Part shown: positions 26,159 to 35,598 of the stretch, piece after piece | How positions within the stretch are numbered: position 1 is the stretch's first letter | Layout of the letters: every line of letters begins with the position of its first letter | Source: Pseudomonas ovata | GTDB lineage: Bacteria; Pseudomonadota; Gammaproteobacteria; Pseudomonadales; Pseudomonadaceae | Assembly (NCBI RefSeq): GCF_003131185.1 | Contig: NZ_QFFU01000009.1 | Span: 124,001 to 188,000 of the forward strand | Direction of reading: 5' to 3' | Length of the DNA: 64,000 bases | Position numbers and translations under genes: made by a program | The notes under the pieces: model-generated | What the model was told of the DNA's origin: nothing | Databases searched by the model: none | The model's input: the letters and a program-made list of their open reading frames with translations, nothing else

Positions 26159-27550
26159 ATGACCAGCGTTTCCAGCCAGACCCACGCGATTTCGATCAAC
26201 CCCGCCAACGGCGAGCAGATCGGCGTCTACCCGTATGAAACCGACGCGGCCCTGGACGCGGCACTGGCGCGGGCAGCCGCCGGTTTTGGTGCCTGGAAGC
26301 GCACGCCCCTGGCACAGCGTGTCGAACTGATCCAGGCGCTGGCCCGCGTACTGCGCAGCAAGGCCACCGACATGGCGCGCATGGCGACCCTGGAAATGGG
26401 CAAGCCGTCGACCCAGGCCCGTGGCGAGGTCGAGAAATGCGCGCAGTTGTGCGAGTGGTACGCCGAGCATGGCCCGGCCATGCTCGCCCCGGAACCGACC
26501 CAGGTGCCCGGCGGCAAGGCGCGTATCGAGTACCGGCCGCTGGGCCCGGTGCTGGCGGTGATGCCGTGGAACTTCCCGTTCTGGCAGGTGCTGCGTGGCG
26601 CGGTGCCGACCTTGCTGGCCGGCAACACCTATGTGCTCAAGCATGCACCGAACATCATGGGCTGCGCCTACCTGCTGCGTGATGCCTTGCAGGAAGCCGG
26701 CTTTGCCGAAGGCGTGTTCGAGGTGATCAACGTCACCCCCGAGGGCGTCTCCAAGGCCATTGCCGATAACCGTATTGCCGCCGTAACCCTGACCGGCAGC
26801 GTGCGGGCCGGGATCGCCATCGGCTCGCAGGCCGGGGCCGCCCTGAAAAAATGCGTGCTGGAACTGGGTGGCTCTGATCCGTTCATCGTGTTGAATGACG
26901 CCGACCTGGACGCGGCGGTCAAGGCGGCGGTGATCGGCCGTTACCAGAACACCGGCCAGGTGTGCGCAGCGGCCAAGCGCCTGATTGTCGAACAGGGGGT
27001 GGCCGAGGAATTCACCCGGCGCTTCGTCGAGGCCACCCGGCAACTGGTGGTGGGCGATCCGCTGAGTGAGGCCACCTACATCGGCCCGATGGCGCGGTTC
27101 GACCTGCGTGACGAACTGGATCAACAAGTGCAGGCCACCCTGGGCGAAGGCGCCACCTTGCTGCTGGGCGGTGCCAAGGCCGAAGGCAACGGTAACTTCT
27201 ATGCGCCGACCGTGCTGGGCGATGTCACCGACCAGATGACCTCGTTCCGCCAGGAACTGTTTGGCCCGGTGGCCTCGATCATCACGGCCCGCGATGCCGA
27301 ACATGCCCTGGCGCTGGCCAACGACAGCGAATTCGGCCTGACCGCAACGATCTATACCGGTGATGTGGCGCGTGCCGAGCAAATGACCGAGCAGCTGGAA
27401 ACCGGCGGCGTGTTCATCAACGGCTACAGTGCTTCCGACCCACGGGTGACCTTTGGCGGGGTGAAAAAAAGCGGGTTCGGCCGCGAGCTGTCGCACTTCG
27501 GCGTACGCGAGTTCTGCAATGCCCAGACCGTGTGGCTGGATCGCAACTGA
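26159..27550 (+). CDS. sad: NAD(P)-dependent succinate-semialdehyde dehydrogenase
   Basis: A 463-residue aldehyde dehydrogenase that would oxidise succinate semialdehyde to succinate in putrescine or 4-aminobutyrate breakdown. The family motifs are present: VMPWNFPFWQVLRG, the NAD-binding TLTGSVRAGIAIG, the catalytic Glu in LELGGSDPF and the catalytic Cys in NTGQVCAAAKR (about residue 268). Length and the VINVTPEGV region fit the Sad/YneI type. It is divergent from the PtrR-like regulator, which is probably its regulator. No other putrescine genes are adjacent. Confidence 0.9.
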   Translation: MTSVSSQTHAISINPANGEQIGVYPYETDAALDAALARAAAGFGAWKRTPLAQRVELIQALARVLRSKATDMARMATLEMGKPSTQARGEVEKCAQLCEWYAEHGPAMLAPEPTQVPGGKARIEYRPLGPVLAVMPWNFPFWQVLRGAVPTLLAGNTYVLKHAPNIMGCAYLLRDALQEAGFAEGVFEVINVTPEGVSKAIADNRIAAVTLTGSVRAGIAIGSQAGAALKKCVLELGGSDPFIVLNDADLDAAVKAAVIGRYQNTGQVCAAAKRLIVEQGVAEEFTRRFVEATRQLVVGDPLSEATYIGPMARFDLRDELDQQVQATLGEGATLLLGGAKAEGNGNFYAPTVLGDVTDQMTSFRQELFGPVASIITARDAEHALALANDSEFGLTATIYTGDVARAEQMTEQLETGGVFINGYSASDPRVTFGGVKKSGFGRELSHFGVREFCNAQTVWLDRN

Positions 27551-27619
27551 TCCTGAAGAATCAATAGTCCTGAAAAACACCGGTCCGGGAACGCCTATGA
27601 TCGGCGTGGGACCACCTCT

Positions 27620-27774
27620 GTAGGAGCGCGCTCTGCCCGCGACCGAGTGCGCAGCGCTCGCAGAAATCTGTGAAGCGCTGCAAATCTACGACTGCTGGCG
27701 CAGCCGGTCGCGGTGATCCGGCATTCCGGCAAGCGCGCGCCTACACCGGTCCCATGTTTGCTGCGCGACAGCGC
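27620..27774 (+). repeat. Mosaic intergenic repeat, copy 3 (core plus part of third module)
   Basis: The core starts TGTAGGAGCGCGCTC, includes GACCGAGTGCGCAGCGCTCG, and closes with GGCATTCCGGC and AAGCGCGCGCCTACA. It continues into TGTTTGCTGCGCGACAGCGC. There is no AT module. It lies between two convergent genes. Confidence 0.75.
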
Positions 27775-27825
27775 TCCGCCTTGACGCGGTGCCATTAACA
27801 AGGGGTTTGTACAGGCGCTCCGGCT

Positions 27826-28395
27826 TCACACCACGGCCGGCTCGCCAATGGCGTAATAATGCCCGCCCGCAATGTAGTGCAGGCTGCGCCATTGCGGGTC
27901 GGCGTGTTCGAACTGCCAATGACCGTCGCTGAACACCCGATCGTCCGCCCAGGCGGCGACCACTTCACCGATGAACAGGTCGTAGGTCTGCTGGTTGTGC
28001 GGCTCGGGAAGCACTTTGCAGATCAGCCAGGCCGAGCAACCGGCCACCAAGGGCGTCTCGAACCCGTCCATATGCACTAATTCGACGCCGCAACGGGCCA
28101 GTTTGTCCGGGTCATCGGCCAGGCTCTGGCTGCCCACCGCCTGGGTCAGCTGCAGTTGCGCCAGGTTCGGCACCTGCAACGCGAAATACCCGCTGCCTTC
28201 GACCAGGCAACGGGTATGGGCAATCTTGTCCAGCACGACAGTAACCTTGGGCGGAGAAAAATCCAGGGCGCAGGCCCAGGCAGCGGCCATGACGTTATCG
28301 ACGCCGGCATGGGTGGCCGAGACCAGTACGGTCGGGCCGTGATTAAGCAGGCGGTAGGCTTTTTCCAGCTCGACGGGGCGAATGTGCGGGTTCAT
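27826..28395 (-). CDS. Flavin reductase-like FMN-binding protein
   Basis: A 189-residue protein of the flavin reductase-like split-barrel family (DIM6/NTAB). Visible marks are GPTVLVSATHAGVDNVMAAA, DKIAHTRCLVEGSGYFALQVP and the C-terminal YIAGGHYYAIGE. It probably binds FMN and may reduce flavin or a flavin-linked substrate; none is indicated. The ATG at 28395 is used, since the longer frame adds non-conserved residues. It is divergent from the MocA-type gene by 93 bases. Confidence 0.85.
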   Translation of the reverse strand: MNPHIRPVELEKAYRLLNHGPTVLVSATHAGVDNVMAAAWACALDFSPPKVTVVLDKIAHTRCLVEGSGYFALQVPNLAQLQLTQAVGSQSLADDPDKLARCGVELVHMDGFETPLVAGCSAWLICKVLPEPHNQQTYDLFIGEVVAAWADDRVFSDGHWQFEHADPQWRSLHYIAGGHYYAIGEPAVV

Positions 28396-28488
28396 CGATT
28401 CTCTCTTGGCAAATAGGCTGTGCAGCCAGGGGCAGACCTGCAAGACTGCCACAGTCTGGCCCTTGCGGTCTTAACGAGACGGGTCATC

Positions 28489-29088
28489 ATGAGTCAACCT
28501 GCGCCGTCCCCCTTTGTGATCGCCCTGCTGCTGGCCGCCGGCAGCAGTCGCCGGTTTGGCAGTGACAAGCGCCAGGCGCGCCTGCCATGCGGGCGCACGG
28601 TGTTGCAGGCCAGCCTTGATACCGCCTTGACGGCCTTCGAAGAAGTACGCGTGGTGCTGCGTGCCACGGATGGGACCGAAGCCTTGGGCCTGCCCGCCAC
28701 GGTGCAAACGGTGCGCAGTGAACAAGCTGAATCAGGCATGGGCCATAGCCTGGCCAGCGGCATCCGCTCGCTGGCTGACACCCAAGCCCAGGCAGTGGCC
28801 ATCCTGCTGGCCGACATGCCGTGGCTGCGCACCGAGACGCTGCTGCACCTGGCCAACCGGGCCGACCCGCAACGCATCGTCATGCCGGTGTTCGAAGGCC
28901 AGCAAGGTCACCCGGTGATCATCGGCCGGGCTTTCTGGCCGCTGCTGGAAGGCCTGACCGGCGATCAGGGTGCCAGGGCGGTGATCAAGGCGCATCCAGA
29001 AGCGTGTATACGGATCACCAGCGACGACCCCGGTACCCTGCTGGATGCCGACACTCCCGCCGCTTTGGCTCAAGCCTTGGCTCATTGA
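28489..29088 (+). CDS. mocA: Molybdenum cofactor cytidylyltransferase (MocA-like)
   Basis: A 199-residue nucleotidyltransferase that would join CMP to molybdopterin, giving the MCD cofactor used by xanthine-oxidase-family enzymes. The N-terminal nucleotide-binding motif LLLAAGSSRRFGSDKR and VAILLADMPWL are clear, as is GQQGHPVIIGRAFW. The ATG at 28489 is preferred over a longer frame. It stands beside, and convergent with, a PaoABCD-like operon whose catalytic subunit would need exactly this cofactor. E. coli MocA is 192 residues. A MobA (GMP) role is less likely given the neighbours. Confidence 0.85.
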   Translation: MSQPAPSPFVIALLLAAGSSRRFGSDKRQARLPCGRTVLQASLDTALTAFEEVRVVLRATDGTEALGLPATVQTVRSEQAESGMGHSLASGIRSLADTQAQAVAILLADMPWLRTETLLHLANRADPQRIVMPVFEGQQGHPVIIGRAFWPLLEGLTGDQGARAVIKAHPEACIRITSDDPGTLLDADTPAALAQALAH

Positions 29089-29195
29089 AACCAGGGCCGT
29101 TTTCTTGAGGTGCTGCCTCAAATACGACCTTTGACCGGGATGAATCACCCTGTGGGAGGATCGTTTCGCGACCGTGGGTCGACCTCATCAAACAT

Positions 29196-29393
29196 AAAAT
29201 AACTTATTGATTTTTCTGGCTATAAAATTCACACCTGTAGGAGCGCGCTCTGCCCGCGACCGAGTGCGCAGCGCTCGCAGAAATCTGTGAAACGCCACAA
29301 TTTTACGACTGCTACGCAGCCGGTCGCGGTGGTCCGGCATTCCGGCAAGCGCGCTCCTACACCGGGTCCATGTTTGCTGCGCGACAGCGCGCG
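29196..29393 (+). repeat. Mosaic intergenic repeat, copy 4 (all three modules)
   Basis: The most complete plus-oriented copy. The AT module AAAATAACTTATTGATTTTT is at 29196, the core from TGTAGGAGCGCGCTC (29236) to GCGCGCTCCTACA (29350-29362), and then GGTCCATGTTTGCTGCGCGA and GACAGCGCG. A single REP-like GTGGGAGGATCGTTTCGCGA precedes it near 29152. It lies between two convergent genes. Confidence 0.8.
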
Positions 29394-29396
29394 CCA

Positions 29397-30365
29397 TTAG
29401 AGCTGTCGGCGGTCGATGCCATTGGCGGTGCGCAGGACATCGGCCATCACCGCCAGGGCGATTTCGGCCGGGGTCTTGCTGCCCAGATTGAGCCCGATAG
29501 GTGCCTGGATACGCGCCAGCGTCGCCTCGTCCAGATGGCCGATGCGTGCCAGGCGCTCCAGGCGCTTGCGACTGGTCTGGCGTGAACCCATGGCACCGAT
29601 GTAGAACGCCTCGGTGCGCACTGCTTCAAGCAAGGTCAGATCATCCAGGCGTGGGTCATGGGTCAGGGCTACCACGGCCGTGGACGCATGGCAGCCGCCT
29701 TCGGCAATGAACACCGCCGGCAATACCGGACAGACTTCGACGCCGGCCAGTGAAAACCCTGCCAACACCTCGGGACGCGGGTCACACAGGATGACTTCAT
29801 ACCCCAACGCCAAGGCAAAGCTGGCACAGAACTCAGCCACCGGCGACAGCCCGGCCAGCAACAGACGCTGCACCGCACCGATGCGGATGCTCGCCTTTCC
29901 CGCCTCGACCTGCACCCGGGCCTGGCCCATCTCCCCGGCTTGCAGCTGCGGCGCCACCGCGCCCAGGCCGACCACACGCCGTAGCAAGCCGCGCCCGCTC
30001 AACGCCTGCTCGACCTGCGCCAGATGCGCCTGAATCTCGGCGCCAGGGGCCAGGTACTCGACCAATACATCCAGCACCCCGCCACAGGGCAAGGCCAGGC
30101 TCGGTGCCAGGCCGCCAACGCCGTAGCGCACCTGCTGGGTCACCGGTTCAAAGCGGCCCAGCGCCAGGCGTTCAAGAAAGTCCTCCTCGATACAGCCACC
30201 CGACAGTGAGCCACGGTGCTCGCCGGTGGACAGCGCCACCAGCATCGCCCCCGGCCCGCGCGGGGCGGAACCGTAGGTCGAAAGCACCGTGCACAGCCAC
30301 ACCGGCTTGCCCGCCGCCAGCCAGTCGCGGGCTTGTTGCACGACCTGCAAGTCGAGCTGTTTCAT
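29397..30365 (-). CDS. paoD: XdhC-family molybdoenzyme chaperone (PaoD-like)
   Basis: A 322-residue chaperone that in E. coli PaoD (318 residues) inserts sulfurated MCD cofactor into the aldehyde oxidase. It has the XdhC N-terminal part (GKPVWLCTVLSTYGSAPRGP, SLSGGCIEEDF) and a Rossmann-type C-terminal part (ALGYEVILCDPRPE, VVALTHDPRLDD, YIGAMGSRQTS). The ATG at 30365 lies just inside the end of paoC; a TTG at 30374 is an alternative. Last gene of the paoABCD-like operon. Confidence 0.88.
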   Translation of the reverse strand: MKQLDLQVVQQARDWLAAGKPVWLCTVLSTYGSAPRGPGAMLVALSTGEHRGSLSGGCIEEDFLERLALGRFEPVTQQVRYGVGGLAPSLALPCGGVLDVLVEYLAPGAEIQAHLAQVEQALSGRGLLRRVVGLGAVAPQLQAGEMGQARVQVEAGKASIRIGAVQRLLLAGLSPVAEFCASFALALGYEVILCDPRPEVLAGFSLAGVEVCPVLPAVFIAEGGCHASTAVVALTHDPRLDDLTLLEAVRTEAFYIGAMGSRQTSRKRLERLARIGHLDEATLARIQAPIGLNLGSKTPAEIALAVMADVLRTANGIDRRQL

Positions 30366-30370
30366 CGCGT

Positions 30371-32587
30371 TCAAACCCCGGCCATGAGTTTTTCCTTGGT
30401 GATCGGCAGGTCACGAATACGCTTGCCGGTGGCGTGGTACACCGCGTTGGCCACCGCCGCCGCCAGCCCGGTGATGCCGATCTCGCCAATGCCTCGCGCA
30501 CCGAACTCGTTGAGGTTCAGGTCCGGGTAATCAAGCAGAATCACGTCGATGTCCGGCTGGTCGGCGTGCACCGGCACCACGTATTCGGCGTAATTGTCGT
30601 TGACCGGCAAACCGCTGCGCGGGTCGTACTCGGTGGCCTCGAACAGCGCCATGCCGATGGCCATGACAATCGCACCCTCGACCTGATTACGCGCCGCCAG
30701 CGGATTAACCACCTTGCCGACGTCAATGGCACTCACCACCCGCGCCACGCGCAAGCGCGAAATGCCCGGGTCCCAGCGCACCTCGACAAAATGCGCGCCG
30801 AACGAGCGGAACGAATAATCCTTGGCATTGGCCTGTTCGCTGTGGTGCGTGCCGTCGGCCCGTGCCAGGCGTTGCTGCTCCAGCACCTGGGCAAAACTCA
30901 CGCGGCGCTCGCCCTTGACCAGGTGGCCGTCACGCACCTCCAGGTTTTCGGGTTTTTCACCGGCAAAGAAGCCTTTTTCGGTGACCGCATAGCTGCGCAG
31001 TTTTTCCAGTGCCTGGCGGGTGGCGCCTGCCAGTGCCGGCATGATACTGGCCGTCACCCAACTGCCGCCGGACACAGGGCCCGGTACGAAGGACGAATTG
31101 CCCAGTTGCACCTCGACCTTGTCCAGCGCCAGGCCGGTCAGTTCACTGACGGTCTGGGCGACGATGGTGTAGGTGCCGGTGCCGATGTCCTGCACGCCGC
31201 ACTGCACCAGTGCCGTACCGTCGGCGCGCAGGCTGACCCGCGCTTCGGTCGGCACCTGGAAGGCTTCCCAGTTACAGGCGCCGATGCCGTAACCGATGAT
31301 CTCGTCACCGTCGCGCATCGCGCCCACCTCAGGCTTGCGCTGGGCCCAGCCAAAGCGCTTGGCGGCCTGCTCGATGGCCTCGGGCAAATGGTTGCTCGAC
31401 CATGGCAGGTCGCTGCTTTCATCACGTTCGGCCAGGTTCAACTGCCGAAACGCCAAAGGGTCCATTTTTGCCGCCAACGCCATCTCATCAATGGCCGACT
31501 CCAGCGCAAACAGGCCCGGTGCAGCACCCGGTGCGCGCATCGAGGTCGGCGTGCCGCGATTGAGCGGGCTGGTGTGGTGGCTGACCAGCACATTGGGGCA
31601 GCTGTAGAGACTCTTGGTCACGCTGCCGCAGGTTTCGATGTAGGTGTCCACAGTCGAGGTGCCGTTGTACGACTCATGGCTGAGCGACACCAGCTTGCCC
31701 TTGGCATCGGTGGCCAGGCGCAGGCGCTGTCGGGTTTCCGGACGGTGGCCGACGGTGCTGAACATCTGCGCACGCGGCAGCATCAGTTGCACCGGGCGCC
31801 CGGTCACCCTGGCGGCGGCACAGGCCGCGACCGAATGCGGCCACGGCCAGAGCTTGCCGCCAAACCCCGAACCAATGAACGGCGCACGCACCTCGACCTG
31901 TTCGGGCGTCAGGTCAAAGACATTGGCCAGAAAATTACGGTGGTTGACCACGCCCTGGGTGCTTTCCTCGACATACAGCTTGCCGTCCTGCCAGCGCGCC
32001 GTGGTGGCGTGCATTTCCATCGGGTTATGGGTTTCGACCGGCGTGGTGTAGGTCACATCAATGCGCTGGGCAGCGGCCTTGAAGGCCTCGTCCGGCTTGC
32101 CGCGCTGATGGGTGCCGTCGGCTTCCTTGGCGCCGTTGGTTTTCAGCGCCTGCGCCAGTGACTTCACCGGCTCGCGGGCCTCGTAGCGCACCTTGACCTG
32201 ACGGGCGGCGGCGCGGGCCTGCTCGAAAGTGTCGGCCACCACCAGGGCCACGAACTGGCCGGGGTAATAGACGCGGTCGTCCTCGAACGGCAAGCGGTGC
32301 TCGTCGGCCTTGCTGGCACTCAAGATGCTATCGAAGCTCATGGCGGTTTCCGGCGTGCGGTGCAGGCGCGGGATATTGCCGTGGTGCAGGATCTCGACCA
32401 CGCCGGGCATGGCGCGCGCAGGCGCGTCGTCAATCGCCAGGATACGACCGCTGGCAATGGTGCTGAACACGCCGTAGGCGAACAGCAGGCCGTCCTGCGG
32501 GTAGTCGGCGGCATAGCGCGCCTGGCCGCTGACTTTCAAACGGCCGTCGACGCGTTTCTGGGCTTTACCGATGATGGACTGGCTCAT
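30371..32587 (-). CDS. paoC: Molybdopterin-binding subunit of periplasmic aldehyde oxidase (PaoC-like)
   Basis: A 738-residue large subunit of the xanthine-oxidase family that would oxidise aldehydes to acids at a molybdenum centre. An aldehyde oxidase/xanthine dehydrogenase a/b hammerhead domain is N-terminal (VDGRLKVSGQARYAADYP); the cofactor-binding part holds GSGFGGKLWPWPHSVAA, SMRAPGAAPG and, near the C terminus, the catalytic Glu in ARGIGEIGITGLAAAVANA. Length matches E. coli PaoC (732). Its start overlaps the paoB stop (ATGA). The natural substrate is unknown; E. coli PaoABC prefers aromatic aldehydes. Confidence 0.92.
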   Translation of the reverse strand: MSQSIIGKAQKRVDGRLKVSGQARYAADYPQDGLLFAYGVFSTIASGRILAIDDAPARAMPGVVEILHHGNIPRLHRTPETAMSFDSILSASKADEHRLPFEDDRVYYPGQFVALVVADTFEQARAAARQVKVRYEAREPVKSLAQALKTNGAKEADGTHQRGKPDEAFKAAAQRIDVTYTTPVETHNPMEMHATTARWQDGKLYVEESTQGVVNHRNFLANVFDLTPEQVEVRAPFIGSGFGGKLWPWPHSVAACAAARVTGRPVQLMLPRAQMFSTVGHRPETRQRLRLATDAKGKLVSLSHESYNGTSTVDTYIETCGSVTKSLYSCPNVLVSHHTSPLNRGTPTSMRAPGAAPGLFALESAIDEMALAAKMDPLAFRQLNLAERDESSDLPWSSNHLPEAIEQAAKRFGWAQRKPEVGAMRDGDEIIGYGIGACNWEAFQVPTEARVSLRADGTALVQCGVQDIGTGTYTIVAQTVSELTGLALDKVEVQLGNSSFVPGPVSGGSWVTASIMPALAGATRQALEKLRSYAVTEKGFFAGEKPENLEVRDGHLVKGERRVSFAQVLEQQRLARADGTHHSEQANAKDYSFRSFGAHFVEVRWDPGISRLRVARVVSAIDVGKVVNPLAARNQVEGAIVMAIGMALFEATEYDPRSGLPVNDNYAEYVVPVHADQPDIDVILLDYPDLNLNEFGARGIGEIGITGLAAAVANAVYHATGKRIRDLPITKEKLMAGV

Positions 32588-33573
32588 GACAGCTCCTTGG
32601 CCGTGAGATCACGGAGGTTGCGAACGATGACCTGCTGGCCAAGCGGAATCTTGAAAGCGTTGTGTTCGTAGGCCTTGGCGCCCTGCATGGCGGTTTGTGC
32701 CACGCGCTCGAACAGTTGCAGCGACGCCGGCTGGCCGACCAGGGCCTTTTCGGCCTCCACGGCGCGCCACGGCTTGGTGCCGACGCCCCCCAGGGCGACA
32801 CGGGCATCGACGATACGCTTGCCATCAAGCACCACCACCACGGCGCTGGAGGCCAGAGCGAACTGGTACGAGGTGCGGTCGCGCAGTTTCAGGTAGGCCG
32901 AGCGACTGCCGGCCAGTGGCGCATCCAGGGTCACATGGGTGATCAACTCACCCGGTTGCAACGCATGTTCGCGCCACGGGGTATCGCCCGGCAGCAGATG
33001 AAAGTCATTGAACGCAATGTCGCGGCTGCCTTGCCGACCCTGGACCGTCACTTGCGCACCCAGCGCGGCCATGGCCACGCACATGTCCGAGGGGTGACTG
33101 GCAATGCACTGCTCGCTGGTGCCCAGCACCGCATGCACGCTGCGGTTCAGCCCGTCGATGGCGGCACAGCCCGAGCCCGGCTCGCGTTTGTTGCAGGCCG
33201 AAATGCCGTCGCGAAAGTAGTTGCAGCGCACGCGCTGCATCAGGTTGCCGCCGGTGGTGGCCTTGTTGCGCAAGGCGGTGCTGGCCCCTTGCAGAATGGC
33301 CTGGGCCAGCACTGGATAATGCTCGCGCACTCGCGCATGGTTGGCCAGTTCGGTGTTGCTGACCAGCGTGCCGATGCGCAGGCGACCGTCGTCCAGCAGT
33401 TCGACTTTCTTGAGGTCCAGACGATTGATGTCCACCACCTGCGCCGGCTGCATCACGTCCAGCTTGACCAGGTCCAGCAGCGTGGTGCCGCCGGCCAGGT
33501 AGACGCTCTGCTCGGTGGCGACGTTGACCGCCTGGGCCGGCGAGGTGGCGCGGGCGTATTCGAATGTGCGCAT
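32584..33573 (-). CDS. paoB: FAD-binding subunit of periplasmic aldehyde oxidase (PaoB-like)
   Basis: A 329-residue FAD subunit (E. coli PaoB is 318). The FAD-binding region is VYLAGGTTLLDLVKLDVMQP near the N terminus, and NKATTGGNLMQRVRCNYFRD with the nearby ACNKREPGSGC carries the extra Cys residues that hold a [4Fe-4S] cluster in the PaoB type, which most xanthine dehydrogenases lack. The C-terminal CO dehydrogenase flavoprotein domain follows. Both ends overlap neighbouring genes by one to four bases, showing a tight operon. Confidence 0.9.
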   Translation of the reverse strand: MRTFEYARATSPAQAVNVATEQSVYLAGGTTLLDLVKLDVMQPAQVVDINRLDLKKVELLDDGRLRIGTLVSNTELANHARVREHYPVLAQAILQGASTALRNKATTGGNLMQRVRCNYFRDGISACNKREPGSGCAAIDGLNRSVHAVLGTSEQCIASHPSDMCVAMAALGAQVTVQGRQGSRDIAFNDFHLLPGDTPWREHALQPGELITHVTLDAPLAGSRSAYLKLRDRTSYQFALASSAVVVVLDGKRIVDARVALGGVGTKPWRAVEAEKALVGQPASLQLFERVAQTAMQGAKAYEHNAFKIPLGQQVIVRNLRDLTAKELS

Positions 33574-34262
33574 CAGACCGCCCTCCCCAGCTTGCCCCGG
33601 GCCGACTGCACGGCCGACAGGATGTTCTTGTAGGCGCCGCAGCGGCAGATATTGCCGCTCATGGCTTCACGCACGCTGGCGTCATCGGCAGGAATGTTCG
33701 GGTCGTTGAGAATCGCCACCGCGCTCATGATCTGCCCGGACGTGCAATAACCGCACTGGTAGGCGTCGTGCTCCCAGAAGGCTTCCTGCACCGGGTGCAA
33801 CTGGCCGTCTTTGGCCAGGCCTTCGATGGTGGTGATTTCGTCACCGTCGTGCTGCACGGCAATGGACAGGCACGCGTTGATCGCCACGCCATTGACCAGC
33901 AAGGTGCAGGCACCGCACTGACCATGGTCACAGCCTTTCTTGGTGCCGGTCAGTTGCAGGCGGTCGCGCAGCACGTCGAGCAGGATGGCATTGGCCGGCA
34001 CGTTCAGGCGATGGCTCTGGCCATTGACCTTGAGCACGATGGCCTGCTCGCCCGCTGCCGGCTTTTCGCTGGCGGGGGCGGCAGGCGAGGCCTGGGCGGC
34101 CTGGGCATTGCTCTGCTCCGGCACCCAGGTGCCGATGCTGGCAGCGGCCAGGCCCGAGGCGCCGACCTGCAGGAAGCGGCGGCGGGAAGCTTGCAGGTGG
34201 GTGGCCTGTTGGTCAGGCGTGGAGGAAGGCTGTGGCGTGCCTTGTGGCGTAGCATCTTTCAT
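33573..34262 (-). CDS. paoA: [2Fe-2S] subunit of periplasmic aldehyde oxidase, Tat-exported (PaoA-like)
   Basis: A 229-residue protein, the same length as E. coli PaoA. The twin-arginine signal SRRRFLQVGASGLAAASI near residues 26-43 exports the folded, cofactor-loaded complex. The plant-type ferredoxin cluster is GCDHGQCGACTLLVNG, and the second cluster is formed by QCGYCTSGQIM and GNICRCGAY. It passes electrons from the molybdenum site to FAD. First gene of the operon; a GTG nine bases upstream is an alternative start. Confidence 0.92.
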   Translation of the reverse strand: MKDATPQGTPQPSSTPDQQATHLQASRRRFLQVGASGLAAASIGTWVPEQSNAQAAQASPAAPASEKPAAGEQAIVLKVNGQSHRLNVPANAILLDVLRDRLQLTGTKKGCDHGQCGACTLLVNGVAINACLSIAVQHDGDEITTIEGLAKDGQLHPVQEAFWEHDAYQCGYCTSGQIMSAVAILNDPNIPADDASVREAMSGNICRCGAYKNILSAVQSARGKLGRAV

Positions 34263-34492
34263 CAGGATCACCGTTCAAGGGTGCGCTCACGGGGCGCATG
34301 GGGTCATGACGGGCTGCGATGCATGTCGCAGCCTCTCCAGTAACCGGTCCCTTGAGTCGACCCGAGTGGGGTGAATAGATTCAGCGCAATGTGCCGATGC
34401 CCTGCCAAGTGGTTTGAACCGTGCCGAAAAATGGCTTTTGCACTGATTACGCCTGGCGATTTCAGGTGGTATGAATAACGGCTCAACGCATC

Positions 34493-35458
34493 CTATGGGG
34501 TGGTATTAATCGCACCTTTCGTCGTGGTCGATCGCTTGACCGTCACGATCAGAATGCCGCCCAGAATCGCCATCAAGCCGACAATCAGCGCGCCGGTCAG
34601 TTGCTCGCCCATGAACAGCACTGACATCAGCAAGCCCACCACCGGCACGCCGAGCATGGCGGTGGACATGCTGGTGCTGGTCAGCCACATGCTGGCGGCA
34701 TTGACCGCGCAAAAGCAGAACGCGGTGGCCAGCGGGCCCATGAACAGCATGATCTGCCACAGCGTCCAGGAGCCGTCACCCGTGAATGCCCCTTCCACGC
34801 CATAGGCCAGCCCCACCAGCGGCACGGTGGCGGTCAGCATCTGCCACGGCGCCAGCTGGTAGGCGCTGGCCTCGGGACGCGAATGACGCAAGTGCAGAAT
34901 GCACAGCGCCCAGCACACCGAAGCGCCGATCAGCATGAGGTTGGCCTTGAGCAACGCGGTGTTGCCCCAGTCCAGGGTCAGGGGGTTGAACAGCACGCCG
35001 ACCCCGATGCCGCCGAGCAAGGTGCCGGCCACCTGGCGTTTTGAAAGCCGCTCACCGAAGAAGGTCACGGCAATGGGCGTGACCCACAGCGGCGTGGTGT
35101 AGGCCAACACTGCCGAACGCCCGGCCGGAACCTCGGTCATGGCCATCGCCCCCAGCACAGTGAAGGTCAGCATTTGCAGCAGGCCGACACTGAGCATCAA
35201 CGGCAGGTCGCGCCGGGTCGGCACACGCAGCGTGCCGGTGGCCAGTTGCAGGGCAAACAGGCACAGGGCACCGGCGGCAAAGCGCAGGGCCGAGAACCAG
35301 ATGGGGGTAATGTGCTGCAGGCCGGTCTTCATCACCGGCCAGTTGGCGCCCCAGATCAGGATGGCCAGTACCAGCAGGGTCACGCCCTTGACCTGCGGCG
35401 AGGCCCACAGGCGGCCGGTGGCTGGGGTCAAGGTCGCGGTGCGGGTGGCGTTGAGCAT
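34493..35458 (-). CDS. EamA/DMT-family exporter
   Basis: A 321-residue membrane protein with ten predicted helices in two EamA repeats (first [20 protein letters not shown], second around [20 protein letters not shown]). DMT proteins of this kind export amino acids or metabolites. It is divergent from an Lrp/AsnC regulator, 140 bases apart, a pairing that usually means an amino-acid exporter induced by its substrate. Upstream of paoA on the same strand but separated by 230 bases, so not obviously in that operon. Confidence 0.88.
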   Translation of the reverse strand: MLNATRTATLTPATGRLWASPQVKGVTLLVLAILIWGANWPVMKTGLQHITPIWFSALRFAAGALCLFALQLATGTLRVPTRRDLPLMLSVGLLQMLTFTVLGAMAMTEVPAGRSAVLAYTTPLWVTPIAVTFFGERLSKRQVAGTLLGGIGVGVLFNPLTLDWGNTALLKANLMLIGASVCWALCILHLRHSRPEASAYQLAPWQMLTATVPLVGLAYGVEGAFTGDGSWTLWQIMLFMGPLATAFCFCAVNAASMWLTSTSMSTAMLGVPVVGLLMSVLFMGEQLTGALIVGLMAILGGILIVTVKRSTTTKGAINTTP

Positions 35459-35598
35459 GGTGTCCCCTGAAAGGCCGAAAGCGGTCAGGGGAAATTTTAT
35501 TCAAGCGCGCGCAGAATTTTTTTCCTGCTTTGTCTGGGATTGGCGCCATTACAAGCATTAATCTCTGCACACATACGGTATTGCAGAGGTTTATTCTC

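Noticed and set aside
30104..32161. 685-codon open frame on the plus strand
   Set aside because: Antisense to paoC and the end of paoD; no motif and no ribosome-binding site.
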